Positions 9,532 to 18,610 of a DNA stretch of 64,000 bases are shown here, piece after piece. The notes below the pieces were generated by a model. It searched no databases and was not told the DNA's origin. It saw only the letters and a list, made by a program, of their open reading frames with translations. Numbering within the stretch: position 1 is the stretch's first letter; each line of letters opens with the position of its first letter. The stretch is taken from positions 496,001 through 560,000 of the forward strand of contig JADJXL010000025.1 of NCBI GenBank assembly GCA_016715885.1, given 5' to 3'. This DNA comes from Polyangiaceae bacterium (GTDB taxonomy: Bacteria > Myxococcota_A > Polyangia > Polyangiales > Polyangiaceae). The position numbers and the translations under genes were made by a program.

Positions 9532-10200
9532 ATGTCCAAAGAATCCGACACATTGCTCGAAGCCATTCAGACGCGCGACGTCGAGCGCGTGGCGGCGCTT
9601 CTTGCCGCCGGCGCAGATCCAAATGAACCAGGCAAATCCCGCTACGGATCGGGCGGAGATCTCCCCCCATTGCACGCTGCAATTGCCGAACTCGAAGCCT
9701 TCGGCGACGACGAGCCTGGCGGACCGATCGATGCCGTCATCCTGCTTTTACGCCACGGCGCCAGGGTCAACGGCTGGGACATTGATAGAGAAGGGGATCC
9801 GCTCTTCGACGCGGTACTCATGAAGCACATCGAAGCGGTGCGGCTGCTACTGGCTGCGGGCGCCGATCCCAACGTCCAGGACAACGAGGGCGATTCGCCA
9901 CTTCGTTTCTGCGCGGATAAAGGCTATCTGGAGATGGCTCGGCTCCTCCTCCTCTGCGGGGCGACCAAGACTATCAACGAGGCAGGAGGGTCCGCGGGCA
10001 TGAATGCGCTAGGGCTGGCGGCGTACGAGCTCAACGTCGGCATTGTGCGGCTGCTGCTCGCTCACGGCGCAGATCCACTTGTCGAGGACAATGACAGGCG
10101 GACGCCGCTCGATCGGCTCCGACGGCTCTCTCCAACTGATCCCGCAGACCAGGACCGTCTTCGTGAGATTCGCCGGCTGCTCGGCGTCCCGTCCGCTTAG
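9532..10200 (+). CDS. Ankyrin-repeat protein, probable immunity partner
   Basis: A 222-residue protein that starts 7 bp after the lipoprotein stop, with AGGAG before the ATG, so the two genes are very likely one transcript. Ankyrin-type helices repeat across the whole chain (patterns such as LLLAAGADPN, LHAAIAELEA, VRLLLAHGADP), giving about four to five repeats. There is no signal peptide, so it should be cytoplasmic, as expected of an immunity protein that binds an incoming toxin. Ankyrin proteins are common immunity partners of polymorphic toxins; the pairing here is inferred from position. Confidence 0.7.
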   Translation: MSKESDTLLEAIQTRDVERVAALLAAGADPNEPGKSRYGSGGDLPPLHAAIAELEAFGDDEPGGPIDAVILLLRHGARVNGWDIDREGDPLFDAVLMKHIEAVRLLLAAGADPNVQDNEGDSPLRFCADKGYLEMARLLLLCGATKTINEAGGSAGMNALGLAAYELNVGIVRLLLAHGADPLVEDNDRRTPLDRLRRLSPTDPADQDRLREIRRLLGVPSA

Positions 10201-10248
10201 TGCCTTGGTGGCGATGGCGACGACGTGGACATGGAATACAGCGCCGAA

Positions 10249-10305
10249 GCCGGCGTGAAAACGTTCGAATGGACGCCGGTGGCCATCGCGCAACCGCTAG
10301 GTTGA
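10249..10305 (+). pseudogene. Tail remnant of a SitI6-like gene (ends VAIAQPLG)
   Basis: These 57 bp encode the last residues GVKTFEWTPVAIAQPLG and stop, essentially identical to the end of the double-CXXCG gene at 18611-19177. Identity begins sharply at 10249 (matching 19121) and continues through the stop into repeat block B. Nothing upstream resembles the rest of that gene. It is a scar left by recombination or deletion. Confidence 0.85.
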
Positions 10306-10395
10306 CCATCCCCACATCCGAACGATCGGCTCTCGGCATGGTCACGATGCTCCCCCATGCCCGAGCGTTCGGCCACCTTCGTGTTCGGCGCGTTG
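10303..10395. repeat. Repeat block B: leader plus one unit
   Basis: The leader (CCCCACATCCGAACGATCGG, then CTCGGCATGGTCACGATGCT) is followed by one partial 42-bp unit, CCGAGCGTTCGGCC onwards. It lies between the SitI6-like tail remnant and the restriction-modification operon. The first 70-80 bp match block D closely. An ATG inside the unit is in frame with hsdR but is not a credible start. Confidence 0.85.
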
Positions 10396-10470
10396 CTCAC
10401 ATCATTCCAAGACAAAAAGTTGGTTCGAAACACACCGCCCGCTGTACCATCGACGCAAGCCGCGCTTGCC

Positions 10471-12816
10471 ATGAAGAAAAAAGAACTGAGTGAACGCGAC
10501 ATCATCAGCAAGTTCGTCTTGCCCGCACTCACGCGTCCCTCCGCGGGTTGGGACCTGCGCGAGCAAATCTTCGAAGAATACACCCTCACCGCCGATCGCA
10601 TCACCACCAAGGGCCAGCCCGGCCAAATGCGAATCCCCGGCACCGGCAAACGCGCCGACATCGTCCTGTTCTACAAACCAAACCTCCCGCTCGCCGTGAT
10701 CGAGGTCAAGGACAACAGCCACGCCATCGGCGCAGGCATGCAACAAGCCCTCGCCTACGCCTCGCTGCTCGACGCCCCCTTCGCATACAGCTCCAACGGC
10801 GACGCCTTCGTCGAAAGCGACCGTAGTAACCCCGCGAAAACCACCGAGCGCGAAATACCGCTCGACGCATTCCCCTCCCCCGCCGAACTGTGGCAACGCT
10901 ACTGCCAAACCCACGACATCACGCCGGAACGCGAAGCCATCGTCGCGCAGGATTGGTTTCGTGGCACCGAAGACAAGCAGCCGCGCCATTACCAAATCAA
11001 GGCCGTCAATCGCACCGTCGAAGCCATCGCCAAAGGCCAATCGCGCATCTTGCTCGTCATGGCCACCGGAACGGGCAAAACGTTCACCGCTTTTCAAATC
11101 ATCTGGCGACTGTGGAAAGCCAAAGCCAAAAAACGCGTCCTCTTCCTCGCCGACCGAAACATCCTCGTCGACCAAGCGTATCGCAACGACTTTCAGCCCT
11201 TCGGCAACATCAAGAACATAACCAAGATCCGCCATCGACAGGTCGACAAGTCGTACGAAGTGTACCTGGCGCTCTATCAAGCCGTCTCGGGCACCGAAGA
11301 GGAAAAGAATATTTATAAACAGTTCACCCGCGAATTTTTCGACTTGATCATCGTCGACGAATGCCATCGAGGCAGCGCGGCCGACGATTCCGCCTGGCGC
11401 GAGATCCTCGAATACTTTTCCTCGGCCACGCAAATCGGGCTCACGGCGACGCCGAAAGAGACGTCGACCGTGTCCAACATCGACTATTTCGGCGAGCCCA
11501 TTTTTACGTATTCGTTGCGCGAAGGCATCGAAGACGGCTACTTGGCGCCCTACAAAGTCATTCGCGTCGAATTCGACAAGGACGTCGACGGCTATACGCC
11601 GGGCAAAGGCAAGCTCGACAAATACGGCCGCCTCGTCGAAGACCGCACCTACACGCGTAGCGATTTCGACCGCCGTTTGGTGCTGGAAAAACGCACCGAG
11701 CTCGTCGCCAAACGCGTCACCGAATACCTGAAGCTCACCGACCGATTCGCCAAAACCATCGTTTTTTGCCAAGACACCGAACACGCAAGCCGCATGCGCT
11801 CGGCGCTCGTGAATGAAAACGCCGATCTCGTCGCGGAAAACGACCGCTACGTCCGGCGCATCACGTCCGACGACCCGGAAGGCAAGCTCGAAATCGACGA
11901 TTTCATTCAGCCCAAAGAACGGTATCCCGTCATTGCCACGACGGCGCAGCTCCTCTCCACCGGCGTCGACGTGCAAACGTGCAAGCTGATCGTCATCGAC
12001 CGCGAAATTGGCTCGATGACCGAATTCAAGCAAATCATCGGGCGCGGGACGCGCGTGCGCGAAGATTACGGCAAGTTTTGGTTCACCATCATGGACTTCC
12101 GCGGCGCGACGCGGCACTTCGAGGACGAAACCTTCGACGGGCCTCCGGAACAAGTCTACGAAGTGAAAGAGGGGGAATCGATTGCACCACCCGAACGGAC
12201 GGGCGAGCCATCACCGGGGGAATCGCCATCGGTTTCGCGAAGCGGGCAGCGCCGAGACAAATACGTGATTCCCGACGAAGAAGTCCTCACGGTGGCCGAA
12301 ACGGTCGTGCGGTATAACGCTGCCGGCAAACGCGTGGAATTGCCCATCGCCGAACATACGCGGCGCGTGCTGCGCGAGATGTGCGGGCCGCGCCGAACGT
12401 TCCGTGACCGGTGGCTCGACCCGGAACGACGATCCGAGCTTTTGGGGCATCTGGAACGAGAAGGCGCGAGTCTCGGGGAATTGGCGAAGCATTGCGGTGA
12501 CGGCTACGCGACGTACGACCTGCTTTCGCACGTGGGCTACGACATGCCGCTCGTCACGCGCAAGGATCGAGCGCAAAAGCCGGTCATACAAACGTATTTC
12601 GCGACGCAATCGCCGCTGCGCCGAAAGGTGCTCGAAGGGCTGCTCGCCAAGTTCGTGGACGAAGGCGTCGAGACGCTGGACGACACGACGCACTTGACAC
12701 TCAAACCCCTCGACAAACTTGGGACGCCGGTGGAGTTGGTGAAGGCGTTCGGCGGACGCGTAGGGTTCGAAAAGGCCATCTCGGTGCTGGAAGCGTACTT
12801 GTACGACGACGCTTGA
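10471..12816 (+). CDS. hsdR: Type I restriction enzyme, restriction/translocation subunit HsdR
   Basis: About 781 residues from the ATG at 10471 (MKKKELSERD); an in-frame upstream start lies in repeat DNA and is rejected. An N-terminal PD-(D/E)xK nuclease core is visible (ADIVLFY, then AVIEVKDN near residue 76). A superfamily 2 helicase follows: Walker A ATGTGKT (about 198-204), DECH box (about 294), TATPKE, and QIIGRGTRVRED. The C-terminal region fits EcoEI-like R subunits. The enzyme cuts unmodified DNA after ATP-driven translocation, in complex with HsdM and HsdS encoded next. All key motifs look intact. Confidence 0.97.
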   Translation: MKKKELSERDIISKFVLPALTRPSAGWDLREQIFEEYTLTADRITTKGQPGQMRIPGTGKRADIVLFYKPNLPLAVIEVKDNSHAIGAGMQQALAYASLLDAPFAYSSNGDAFVESDRSNPAKTTEREIPLDAFPSPAELWQRYCQTHDITPEREAIVAQDWFRGTEDKQPRHYQIKAVNRTVEAIAKGQSRILLVMATGTGKTFTAFQIIWRLWKAKAKKRVLFLADRNILVDQAYRNDFQPFGNIKNITKIRHRQVDKSYEVYLALYQAVSGTEEEKNIYKQFTREFFDLIIVDECHRGSAADDSAWREILEYFSSATQIGLTATPKETSTVSNIDYFGEPIFTYSLREGIEDGYLAPYKVIRVEFDKDVDGYTPGKGKLDKYGRLVEDRTYTRSDFDRRLVLEKRTELVAKRVTEYLKLTDRFAKTIVFCQDTEHASRMRSALVNENADLVAENDRYVRRITSDDPEGKLEIDDFIQPKERYPVIATTAQLLSTGVDVQTCKLIVIDREIGSMTEFKQIIGRGTRVREDYGKFWFTIMDFRGATRHFEDETFDGPPEQVYEVKEGESIAPPERTGEPSPGESPSVSRSGQRRDKYVIPDEEVLTVAETVVRYNAAGKRVELPIAEHTRRVLREMCGPRRTFRDRWLDPERRSELLGHLEREGASLGELAKHCGDGYATYDLLSHVGYDMPLVTRKDRAQKPVIQTYFATQSPLRRKVLEGLLAKFVDEGVETLDDTTHLTLKPLDKLGTPVELVKAFGGRVGFEKAISVLEAYLYDDA

Positions 12817-12851
12817 CGGCGGGCGGGTTCGTGGGGTACGCAAGGCGCCCC

Positions 12852-14294
12852 ATGGCGATTGGCACGACGATCAAGACCATCCAGGACATCATGCGCAAGG
12901 ACACCGGCGTCGATGGCGACGCACAGCGCATCGGGCAGCTCGTCTGGATGCTGTTCCTGAAGATCCTCGACGATCGGGAAACTGAAAAAGAAACGTTGCG
13001 CAAGCGGTATCGATCGCCGATTCCGGATCATTTGCGCTGGCAAGCGTGGGCGGGCGATGCCGAAGGCATGACGGGCGATACGCTGCTCGACTTCGTCAAC
13101 AACAAGCTTTTTCCCGAGCTGAAGGATTTGCGGGGCCACGAGCCGCTCGTCCTGGTGATTCGCAGCGTCTTCGAAGATGCCTACAATTACATGAAGAACG
13201 GCACCTTGCTGCGGCAGGTGATCAACAAGCTGAACGACATCGACTTCAATCGTTCGGCGGATCGGCATGAAATTGGGGGGATTTACGAACAGATCCTGAG
13301 CGATCTGCGCAGCGCGGGCAATGCCGGAGAATATTACACGCCGCGCGCGGTGACGGCGTTCATGGTGGAGCGGGTCGATCCGCGGCTCGGGGAAACGGTG
13401 CTGGATCCGGCGTGTGGGACGGGCGGGTTTTTGGCGTGCACCATCGAGCATTTGCGGGACAAATACAAGAAGACCGACGCGGACGAGCAGACGATTCAGG
13501 CATCGATTCGGGGGATCGAGAAAAAGCCGCTGCCGCATCTCTTGTGCATGACGAACATGATTTTGCATCAAATCGATGCGCCGACGCAGATACGGCACAC
13601 GAATGCGCTGGCGCGGGCGGTGGCCGACTACAAAAAATCGGATTTGGTGGATGTGATCCTGACGAATCCGCCGTTCGGGGGCATCGAGGAAGACGGGATC
13701 GAGAATTCGTTTCCGGCGGCATTTCGGACGCGTGAGACGGCGGATTTGTTTTTGTATTTGCTGACGGTGCTCTTGAAGGACGGCGGGCGCGCGGCGCTGG
13801 TGCTTCCGGACGGGACATTGTTTGGCGAGGGCGTGAAGACGCGCCTCAAGGAGCGGCTTTTGCGGGAGTGTGATTTGCACACGATCGTGCGATTGCCGAA
13901 GGGGGTCTTTGCGCCGTACACGAGCATCAAGACGAATCTCTTGTTTTTCACGAAGGGCAAGCCGACGCGCGAGGTATGGTATTACGAGCATCCGTATCCG
14001 GCGGGGGTGAAGAGTTATTCGAAGACGAAGCCGATGCGGATTGATGAATTCGGTCCCGAGCGGGCGTGGTGGAACGATCGCAAGGAAACGGATCGGGCGT
14101 GGCGGGTATCGATCGAGGACCTGGAGGCGCGCAATTACAACCTCGACATGAAGAATCCGCGTGCGGTGGAGGATGGTCCTGGGGATGCGGAGGCGCTTTT
14201 ATTGGAATATCGGTCGCTTCGTGCGCAGGTAGCCGAGGTGCGGGACAGGTTGCGGGACGAATTGCGCGCGGCGCTCGAGGGGGCGGCGCGATGA
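12852..14294 (+). CDS. hsdM: Type I DNA methyltransferase subunit HsdM
   Basis: A 480-residue N6-adenine methyltransferase. The ATG at 12852 gives the normal N-terminus (MAIGTTIKTIQDIMRK), matching the HsdM N-terminal helical domain. SAM-binding motif I is DPACGTGG (about residue 184) and catalytic motif IV is NPPF (about residue 271). It lies 35 bp after hsdR and overlaps hsdS by ATGA, so the three genes form one operon. A short copy of its first codons, lacking the start codon, occurs at 21516-21592. Confidence 0.97.
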   Translation: MAIGTTIKTIQDIMRKDTGVDGDAQRIGQLVWMLFLKILDDRETEKETLRKRYRSPIPDHLRWQAWAGDAEGMTGDTLLDFVNNKLFPELKDLRGHEPLVLVIRSVFEDAYNYMKNGTLLRQVINKLNDIDFNRSADRHEIGGIYEQILSDLRSAGNAGEYYTPRAVTAFMVERVDPRLGETVLDPACGTGGFLACTIEHLRDKYKKTDADEQTIQASIRGIEKKPLPHLLCMTNMILHQIDAPTQIRHTNALARAVADYKKSDLVDVILTNPPFGGIEEDGIENSFPAAFRTRETADLFLYLLTVLLKDGGRAALVLPDGTLFGEGVKTRLKERLLRECDLHTIVRLPKGVFAPYTSIKTNLLFFTKGKPTREVWYYEHPYPAGVKSYSKTKPMRIDEFGPERAWWNDRKETDRAWRVSIEDLEARNYNLDMKNPRAVEDGPGDAEALLLEYRSLRAQVAEVRDRLRDELRAALEGAAR

Positions 14295-16036
14295 AGCGGA
14301 AGAAGAAGGAGCAGCTTGCGTTTTTCGATGCGGCTGCGGCGACAGGGCCTGCGCCGGTGGTGGGGGCGAAGAACCATGAAGTGGTATCGCATGGGCTGAC
14401 GCCGCAGGCGGAGCGGTTGCTGGCGAATTTCGAGGTGCTGGCCGAGGCGCCGGGGGGCGTGAAGAAGCTGAGGGAGGTGGTGCTGGAGTTGGCGGTTACG
14501 GGCAAGCTTGTGCATACAGGCGCTATGAGTCCGGTTGATTGCGACCACGATACTATCTCGAACCATTCAGCAGGTGATGCGTTCAACGACGGCCTCCCTC
14601 AAATACCAAAGTTGTGGAAATGGGCTCAGTTTATTGACGTCGCATCAATTGAATCTCGTTTGGTCGATCCGCTACAATTCCCGAACAAGCCACATATCGC
14701 TCCCGATAACATTGAGAAAGGCACGGGACGGCTCTTGCCGTTTCGCACGATTGCTGAAGACAAGGTTATAAGCAACAAGCATCATTTTTTCGCAGGGCAA
14801 ATTCTATACTCAAAAATTCGCCCAAACCTTTCAAAGGTTGTAATCGTTGACTTCGATGGCCTATGCAGTGCCGACATGTATCCAATTGCGACTACCATGG
14901 AGCGGCGGTACCTGCACATCTTTATGTTATCGCAAGTTTTCTTGCGCCAGGTTGTTAGCGAAGACAATCGCGTCGCAATGCCGAAAGTCAATCAACAGCA
15001 GCTGTCCGCCGTCGCCGTGCCGGTCCCACCCCTCCCCGAGCAAAAGCGCATCGTGGCGAAGGTGGACGAGCTGATGAAGCTTTGCGACGAATTGGAGGCT
15101 CGGCAGGCGAAGGAGCGGGAGACGGGGGCGCGGCTGACGAAAGCAGCGCTCGATGCGCTCGCGAATGCCGAGGGGCCGGAGGAATTGGCCGAGAGCTTTC
15201 GGCGGGTGGTGGGGAATTTCGACGGGCTCGTGTCGCGCATGGAGGATGTGAAGAAGGTGCGGGAGGTGGTGCTCTCGCTGGCCGTTCGGGGGAAGCTGGT
15301 GCGGCAGGATCCGAGGGATGAAAACGCGCGAGTCCGCATCGATCGGGCGATTGAAAAACGAACGGACGTAAGAGGAACGAGAGGTGCACGCAAAAAGAGT
15401 ACAGGCGATTCGACGGGACTACGAGAGCGTGAAGACCTGCCTTTGTCGTGGTGCGTCGAGCAATTGGCTAATCTTGTTGACCCGCGAAATACGATTTCCT
15501 ACGGCGTTCTTGTACCCGGGAATGATGTTGCAGATGGAGTGCCATTCGTCCGTGCCCAAGACTTATATACTTCCAATCATCCGCCGCGGCCGAGCAAAAC
15601 CATTTCACCTGATATCGAGAAGTCATATGCCAGAACGCGGCTTGCTGGCGGGGAGATTCTTCTGTGCGTTGTGGGCAGCATCGGCAAACTTGGAATCGTT
15701 CCTGCGAGTTGGGCAGGCGCAAACATAGCCAGAGCCGTTGCCCGCATAAAACCCATTCCGGAGCTTGAGCGTGACTACCTACTCCTCGTATTGCGCGAGG
15801 AATCGGTGCAAACCTATTTTAAATCAACTACGCGTACACTTGCGCAACCGACGCTGAACGTCGGATTAATCGAGCAGACTCCGATCCCCCTCCCACCCCT
15901 CCCCGAGCAAAAGCGTATCGTGGAGAAGGTCGATCAGCTCATGGCTTTGTGTGACGAGCTCGAGACCAAACTGCGGCAAGCGGAGGAGACGTCGCGCAAA
16001 GTGGCGGATGCGCTGGTTTCGGAGCTGATGGCGTAA
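14291..16036 (+). CDS. hsdS: Type I specificity subunit HsdS
   Basis: About 581 residues from the ATG at 14291, which overlaps the hsdM stop. Two target-recognition domains (about residues 85-235 and 385-535) alternate with conserved helical regions ending in LPEQKRIVAKVDELMKLCDE and LPEQKRIVEKVDQLMALCDE. A third, partly repeated spacer (KKLREVVLELAVTGKLV and KKVREVVLSLAVRGKLV) precedes each TRD. The TRDs are visibly more A+T-rich than the spacers, which fits domain exchange between hsdS alleles. It dictates the bipartite DNA target of the complex; the target cannot be deduced from sequence alone. Confidence 0.95.
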   Translation: MKRKKKEQLAFFDAAAATGPAPVVGAKNHEVVSHGLTPQAERLLANFEVLAEAPGGVKKLREVVLELAVTGKLVHTGAMSPVDCDHDTISNHSAGDAFNDGLPQIPKLWKWAQFIDVASIESRLVDPLQFPNKPHIAPDNIEKGTGRLLPFRTIAEDKVISNKHHFFAGQILYSKIRPNLSKVVIVDFDGLCSADMYPIATTMERRYLHIFMLSQVFLRQVVSEDNRVAMPKVNQQQLSAVAVPVPPLPEQKRIVAKVDELMKLCDELEARQAKERETGARLTKAALDALANAEGPEELAESFRRVVGNFDGLVSRMEDVKKVREVVLSLAVRGKLVRQDPRDENARVRIDRAIEKRTDVRGTRGARKKSTGDSTGLREREDLPLSWCVEQLANLVDPRNTISYGVLVPGNDVADGVPFVRAQDLYTSNHPPRPSKTISPDIEKSYARTRLAGGEILLCVVGSIGKLGIVPASWAGANIARAVARIKPIPELERDYLLLVLREESVQTYFKSTTRTLAQPTLNVGLIEQTPIPLPPLPEQKRIVEKVDQLMALCDELETKLRQAEETSRKVADALVSELMA

Positions 16037-16059
16037 AGGGCAGGCCGAACCGAGCCAAA

Positions 16060-16158
16060 AGCGTATTCGGTTACTTCGATGAATTGGCCGGCATGCGCGC
16101 CGATGCATTGGCCGGGAAAAAAGCCCCCGCCCCGCCGACCGCACAACCCCCGGGTTGA
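16060..16158 (+). pseudogene. Tail remnant of the 244-aa paralog (ends QPPG)
   Basis: About 99 bp encode VFGYFDELAGMRADALAG and the final QPPG plus stop, matching the 3' end of the genes at 21895-22629 and 24866-25600. It starts abruptly 23 bp after the hsdS stop and runs into repeat block C without change. It is a recombination scar, not a gene. Confidence 0.85.
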
Positions 16159-16450
16159 TCATCCCCACATCCGAACGATCGGCTCTCGGCATCATCGAGA
16201 TGCTCCCCCATGTGCGACGGCTCGGCCTTCGAGCTGTTCGGCATCGTGACGACGACCGAGCGTTCGCGCATCGGCATGATGGCGAAGATGCCCGATACGC
16301 GACGGCTCGGCCTTCGAGCTGTTCGGCATTGTGACGACGCCCGAGCGTTCGGGCAACGAGCTGTTCGGCATTGTGCCGACGGCCGAGCGGTCGGGCAACG
16401 AGCTGTTCGGCATTGTGCCGACGGCCGAGCGTTCGGCCTTCGATGGAATT
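16157..16450. repeat. Repeat block C: leader plus about five 42-bp units
   Basis: The leader differs from B and D in the segment CTCGGCATCATCGAGATGCT and is identical to that of block G. Units include the long GATGGCGAAGATGCCCGATA variant, then copies with GCCCGA-GCGT-TCGGGC and GGCCGA-GCGT-TCGGCC stems, a paired change that preserves the hairpin. Long open frames through the block result from the 42-bp period. Confidence 0.9.
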
Positions 16451-16535
16451 GCGTCACGCGTGATCGAGCAGATCGCACTTCCACATCATCTGCGAAAACG
16501 TTGACACCCCCGGCCCATGGTGTTGCCCTCGCAGT

Positions 16536-16778
16536 ATGCCGAAGCACCACCTGCCACCGTTCTTGCAATTCGTATGCGCATTGCTGCTGCTATGCAGCGC
16601 CGGTTGCCTCACAATGGGCGACCTTCAATGGAGCAATCCCCGCGCGGACGTCGTGTATATTTGCGACAAACCGCTCGATGTCCCCGAGGGCGTGAATCTA
16701 TGGGCGTGGAACAGCGCGACGGGACGTCTACGCTCGCTCCACAATGCGTCGACGGCGCGCCGGAAACGATCACGGTGA
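16536..16778 (+). CDS. Small lipoprotein, unknown, possibly truncated
   Basis: An 80-residue product with a clear lipoprotein signal (FVCALLLLCSAGC, Cys about residue 24). After the lipobox it reads normally to about residue 65 and then becomes Arg-rich, so the true C-terminus may have been lost to a frameshift. It heads a run of three small lipoprotein genes upstream of a toxin-like gene, a position comparable to the SitB accessory lipoprotein of Myxococcus Sit loci; this comparison is positional only. Confidence 0.5.
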   Translation: MPKHHLPPFLQFVCALLLLCSAGCLTMGDLQWSNPRADVVYICDKPLDVPEGVNLWAWNSATGRLRSLHNASTARRKRSR

Positions 16779-16865
16779 CGGGTGCCGATGGGGCTCCCAT
16801 TTTATCGACTCAATTATTGCTGGCGGTGATACAACCGGATAGGATGCGTTGTTGGAGGTCGACAA

Positions 16866-17126
16866 ATGAATCGAATACGTTCGTATCGCTTTGCTCTGAT
16901 GCTCGGCATCTCGATCTGGGGAACCGCGGGCTGTACCAATGACCCCGATGCTTCGGAAGCACGCCCCGAAGAAAAAGAAAGCTGCACGCTCAAAGTAAGT
17001 GCTTGCAATAACGACTGTCACAAGGCGGACGCACTCAAGGAATGTCCGCGCTGCTGCTTCATGAACGGCAGGTTGTGCGATCGCGGCGAAGACTATGCGT
17101 TTTACGCGTGCCAGAATCTCGACTAG
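16866..17126 (+). CDS. Cys-rich small lipoprotein
   Basis: 86 residues with GGAGGT upstream of the ATG and a lipobox at GTAGC (Cys about residue 23). The mature part has a Cys pattern (C-x6-C-x3-C, then CPRCC, C and C) suggesting disulfides in the envelope. The neighbour at 17166 shows a similar order of Cys residues, so the two look like diverged paralogs. Confidence 0.7.
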   Translation: MNRIRSYRFALMLGISIWGTAGCTNDPDASEARPEEKESCTLKVSACNNDCHKADALKECPRCCFMNGRLCDRGEDYAFYACQNLD

Positions 17127-17165
17127 CGAGGCACCAACGTGTAGAATACTCTGCACACTCGGAAC

Positions 17166-17444
17166 ATGCAGATGAAGACAGCCAGGATTTTCCTCCTAGT
17201 AACCTTCGTTGTGGTCTTGATTCCTGGTTGTAGGCCGCGCGAAAAAGGCAAGAACCGCTTTGACGACGTCGATGGCGGTGCTCCGCCCGCGCGTGAAGAA
17301 TGCACCGTGCAGGCGCTCGACTGTTTCAGCAAGTGTGCCAAGCGCGAAGCAAGTCCTGTATGTATCGGTTGCTGCCGCGATCAAGATTATCTCTGTGACA
17401 TGCAGCATAAATATTCATTCGATCACTGCGACGGTACGCGCTAG
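17166..17444 (+). CDS. Cys-rich small lipoprotein, paralog of the preceding one
   Basis: 92 residues; the signal peptide ends at LIPGC (Cys about residue 20). The mature chain has C-x6-C-x3-C followed by CIGCC, C and C, parallel to the 16866 protein despite low overall similarity. A second ATG two codons in is equally possible. It ends 29 bp before the start of a toxin-like frame that lacks its own signal peptide. An accessory role in toxin delivery is plausible but unproven. Confidence 0.7.
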   Translation: MQMKTARIFLLVTFVVVLIPGCRPREKGKNRFDDVDGGAPPAREECTVQALDCFSKCAKREASPVCIGCCRDQDYLCDMQHKYSFDHCDGTR

Positions 17445-17473
17445 TTTCCGACGGCCACGAAGCTGCCAACCAG

Positions 17474-18235
17474 TTGCCGCTGAACTTCGTGGAAGTGCTC
17501 GCGCGCAACCTGGCGATCGCTGGCGCGCTGGCGTCGGGCGACACGTCGGGTTCGCTGAAGGATCCGAACGGTTCGCGGTACGGGATCCCGTCCGGGAAAA
17601 ACGCTGGCGGGCCGGATTTGTTGCTGCTTCAAGCGGCCGCGGGTACGTTCGCGATTATCGGGATCCCGTTCAAGTCGGGTAAGGAGTTCATCGAGACGGT
17701 CACGAGGGCGCTCAGCCAAAAGAAGGTAGCCGGCATCTTGGATCCGAAGGTCTTGTCAAGGGAAATCGCGGAGAAGTTGGCGGAGGAGCCCAAGAAGGAA
17801 GCCGTCAAGGACGCGATAGACGCGTTGAAACGCGGCGACGACAAGGCATTCGATGCCCTCGAGTCATTTGGCAAAGCCATGGCGCCATCGCTTCGGGAGG
17901 CGGGTGTGATTTTGCCGTACTCGCGGGCGAAGATCTTCACCAAGGGATGGGAAGGGAAGTTCCAGGCACATCATGCTCTGGAAGTGGATATGGCGGAAGA
18001 TATCTTCGGCATGGACATGAAGGCGATCGATGATATCCCGGCCATCGTCCTCTCGGAAGCGGAACACAAGGCGATTACGAACAAGCTGAACCAAGCGCGA
18101 GCAAAGGTGCTCGACGGACTGAGGCGCGAGGGCAAAGGGGCAGAGCTGTCACCAAGCGATCTCTGGAAGGTATACGAAGAGGTATACGCAGGTTACCCGA
18201 GTTGGCTGGATGCGATAAAGCCATACTTCAAATGA
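17474..18235 (+). CDS. Toxin-like protein with HNH-type C-terminus, 5' end probably lost
   Basis: The frame begins at a TTG and is open a little further upstream, but no signal peptide or good start exists. The N-terminal part (PLNFVEVLARNLAIAG) recurs at 30263, where it is preceded by a secreted-looking segment, so a lipoprotein leader has probably been deleted here. The C-terminal 95 residues contain an AHH cluster (about 165-167) followed by EAEHKAITNKL, a spacing reminiscent of HNH/AHH-superfamily toxin nucleases. Followed by a 92-aa gene and a SitI6-like gene. Whether any product is made or exported is unclear. Confidence 0.55.
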   Translation: MPLNFVEVLARNLAIAGALASGDTSGSLKDPNGSRYGIPSGKNAGGPDLLLLQAAAGTFAIIGIPFKSGKEFIETVTRALSQKKVAGILDPKVLSREIAEKLAEEPKKEAVKDAIDALKRGDDKAFDALESFGKAMAPSLREAGVILPYSRAKIFTKGWEGKFQAHHALEVDMAEDIFGMDMKAIDDIPAIVLSEAEHKAITNKLNQARAKVLDGLRREGKGAELSPSDLWKVYEEVYAGYPSWLDAIKPYFK

Positions 18236-18271
18236 GCGACGAGGCAATCACCTAAGTCGAACGAGAGAGCG

Positions 18272-18550
18272 ATGAAAACGAGGATCAGCATTTCTTTCGA
18301 TGGGTCACGACTTCCTGACGGCGTTGCAACCATCCTGGGACCTGCCGGGTGTGGGTCGGATGTTGCGAACGTCGTTGATGGTGTCGTGCTTGGCAAACGT
18401 ATGAGCTCCGCATGGGTGAAACTCGATGAAGATGATCCACGCGTTACAATCGTCATGGATCTGCTCAACAAGCATGGTCTCAATGTAGAGACTTACTCGT
18501 TCATAGATTACTCCATAGAAGACCTCCAAACGCACGGCTGTTGCGGATGA
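18272..18550 (+). CDS. Small cytoplasmic protein, possible immunity protein
   Basis: 92 residues with GAGAG shortly before the ATG, 36 bp after the toxin-like frame. It has no signal peptide, is moderately acidic and ends in a CCG. I do not recognise the family. Its position directly after a toxin-like gene makes an immunity role likely by context only. Confidence 0.5.
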   Translation: MKTRISISFDGSRLPDGVATILGPAGCGSDVANVVDGVVLGKRMSSAWVKLDEDDPRVTIVMDLLNKHGLNVETYSFIDYSIEDLQTHGCCG

Positions 18551-18610
18551 CACTCGGATCCCAACGTAATTTCGCCTCTGCGGGGCTGCAGGCATGGCAC
18601 CAAGTACGAC

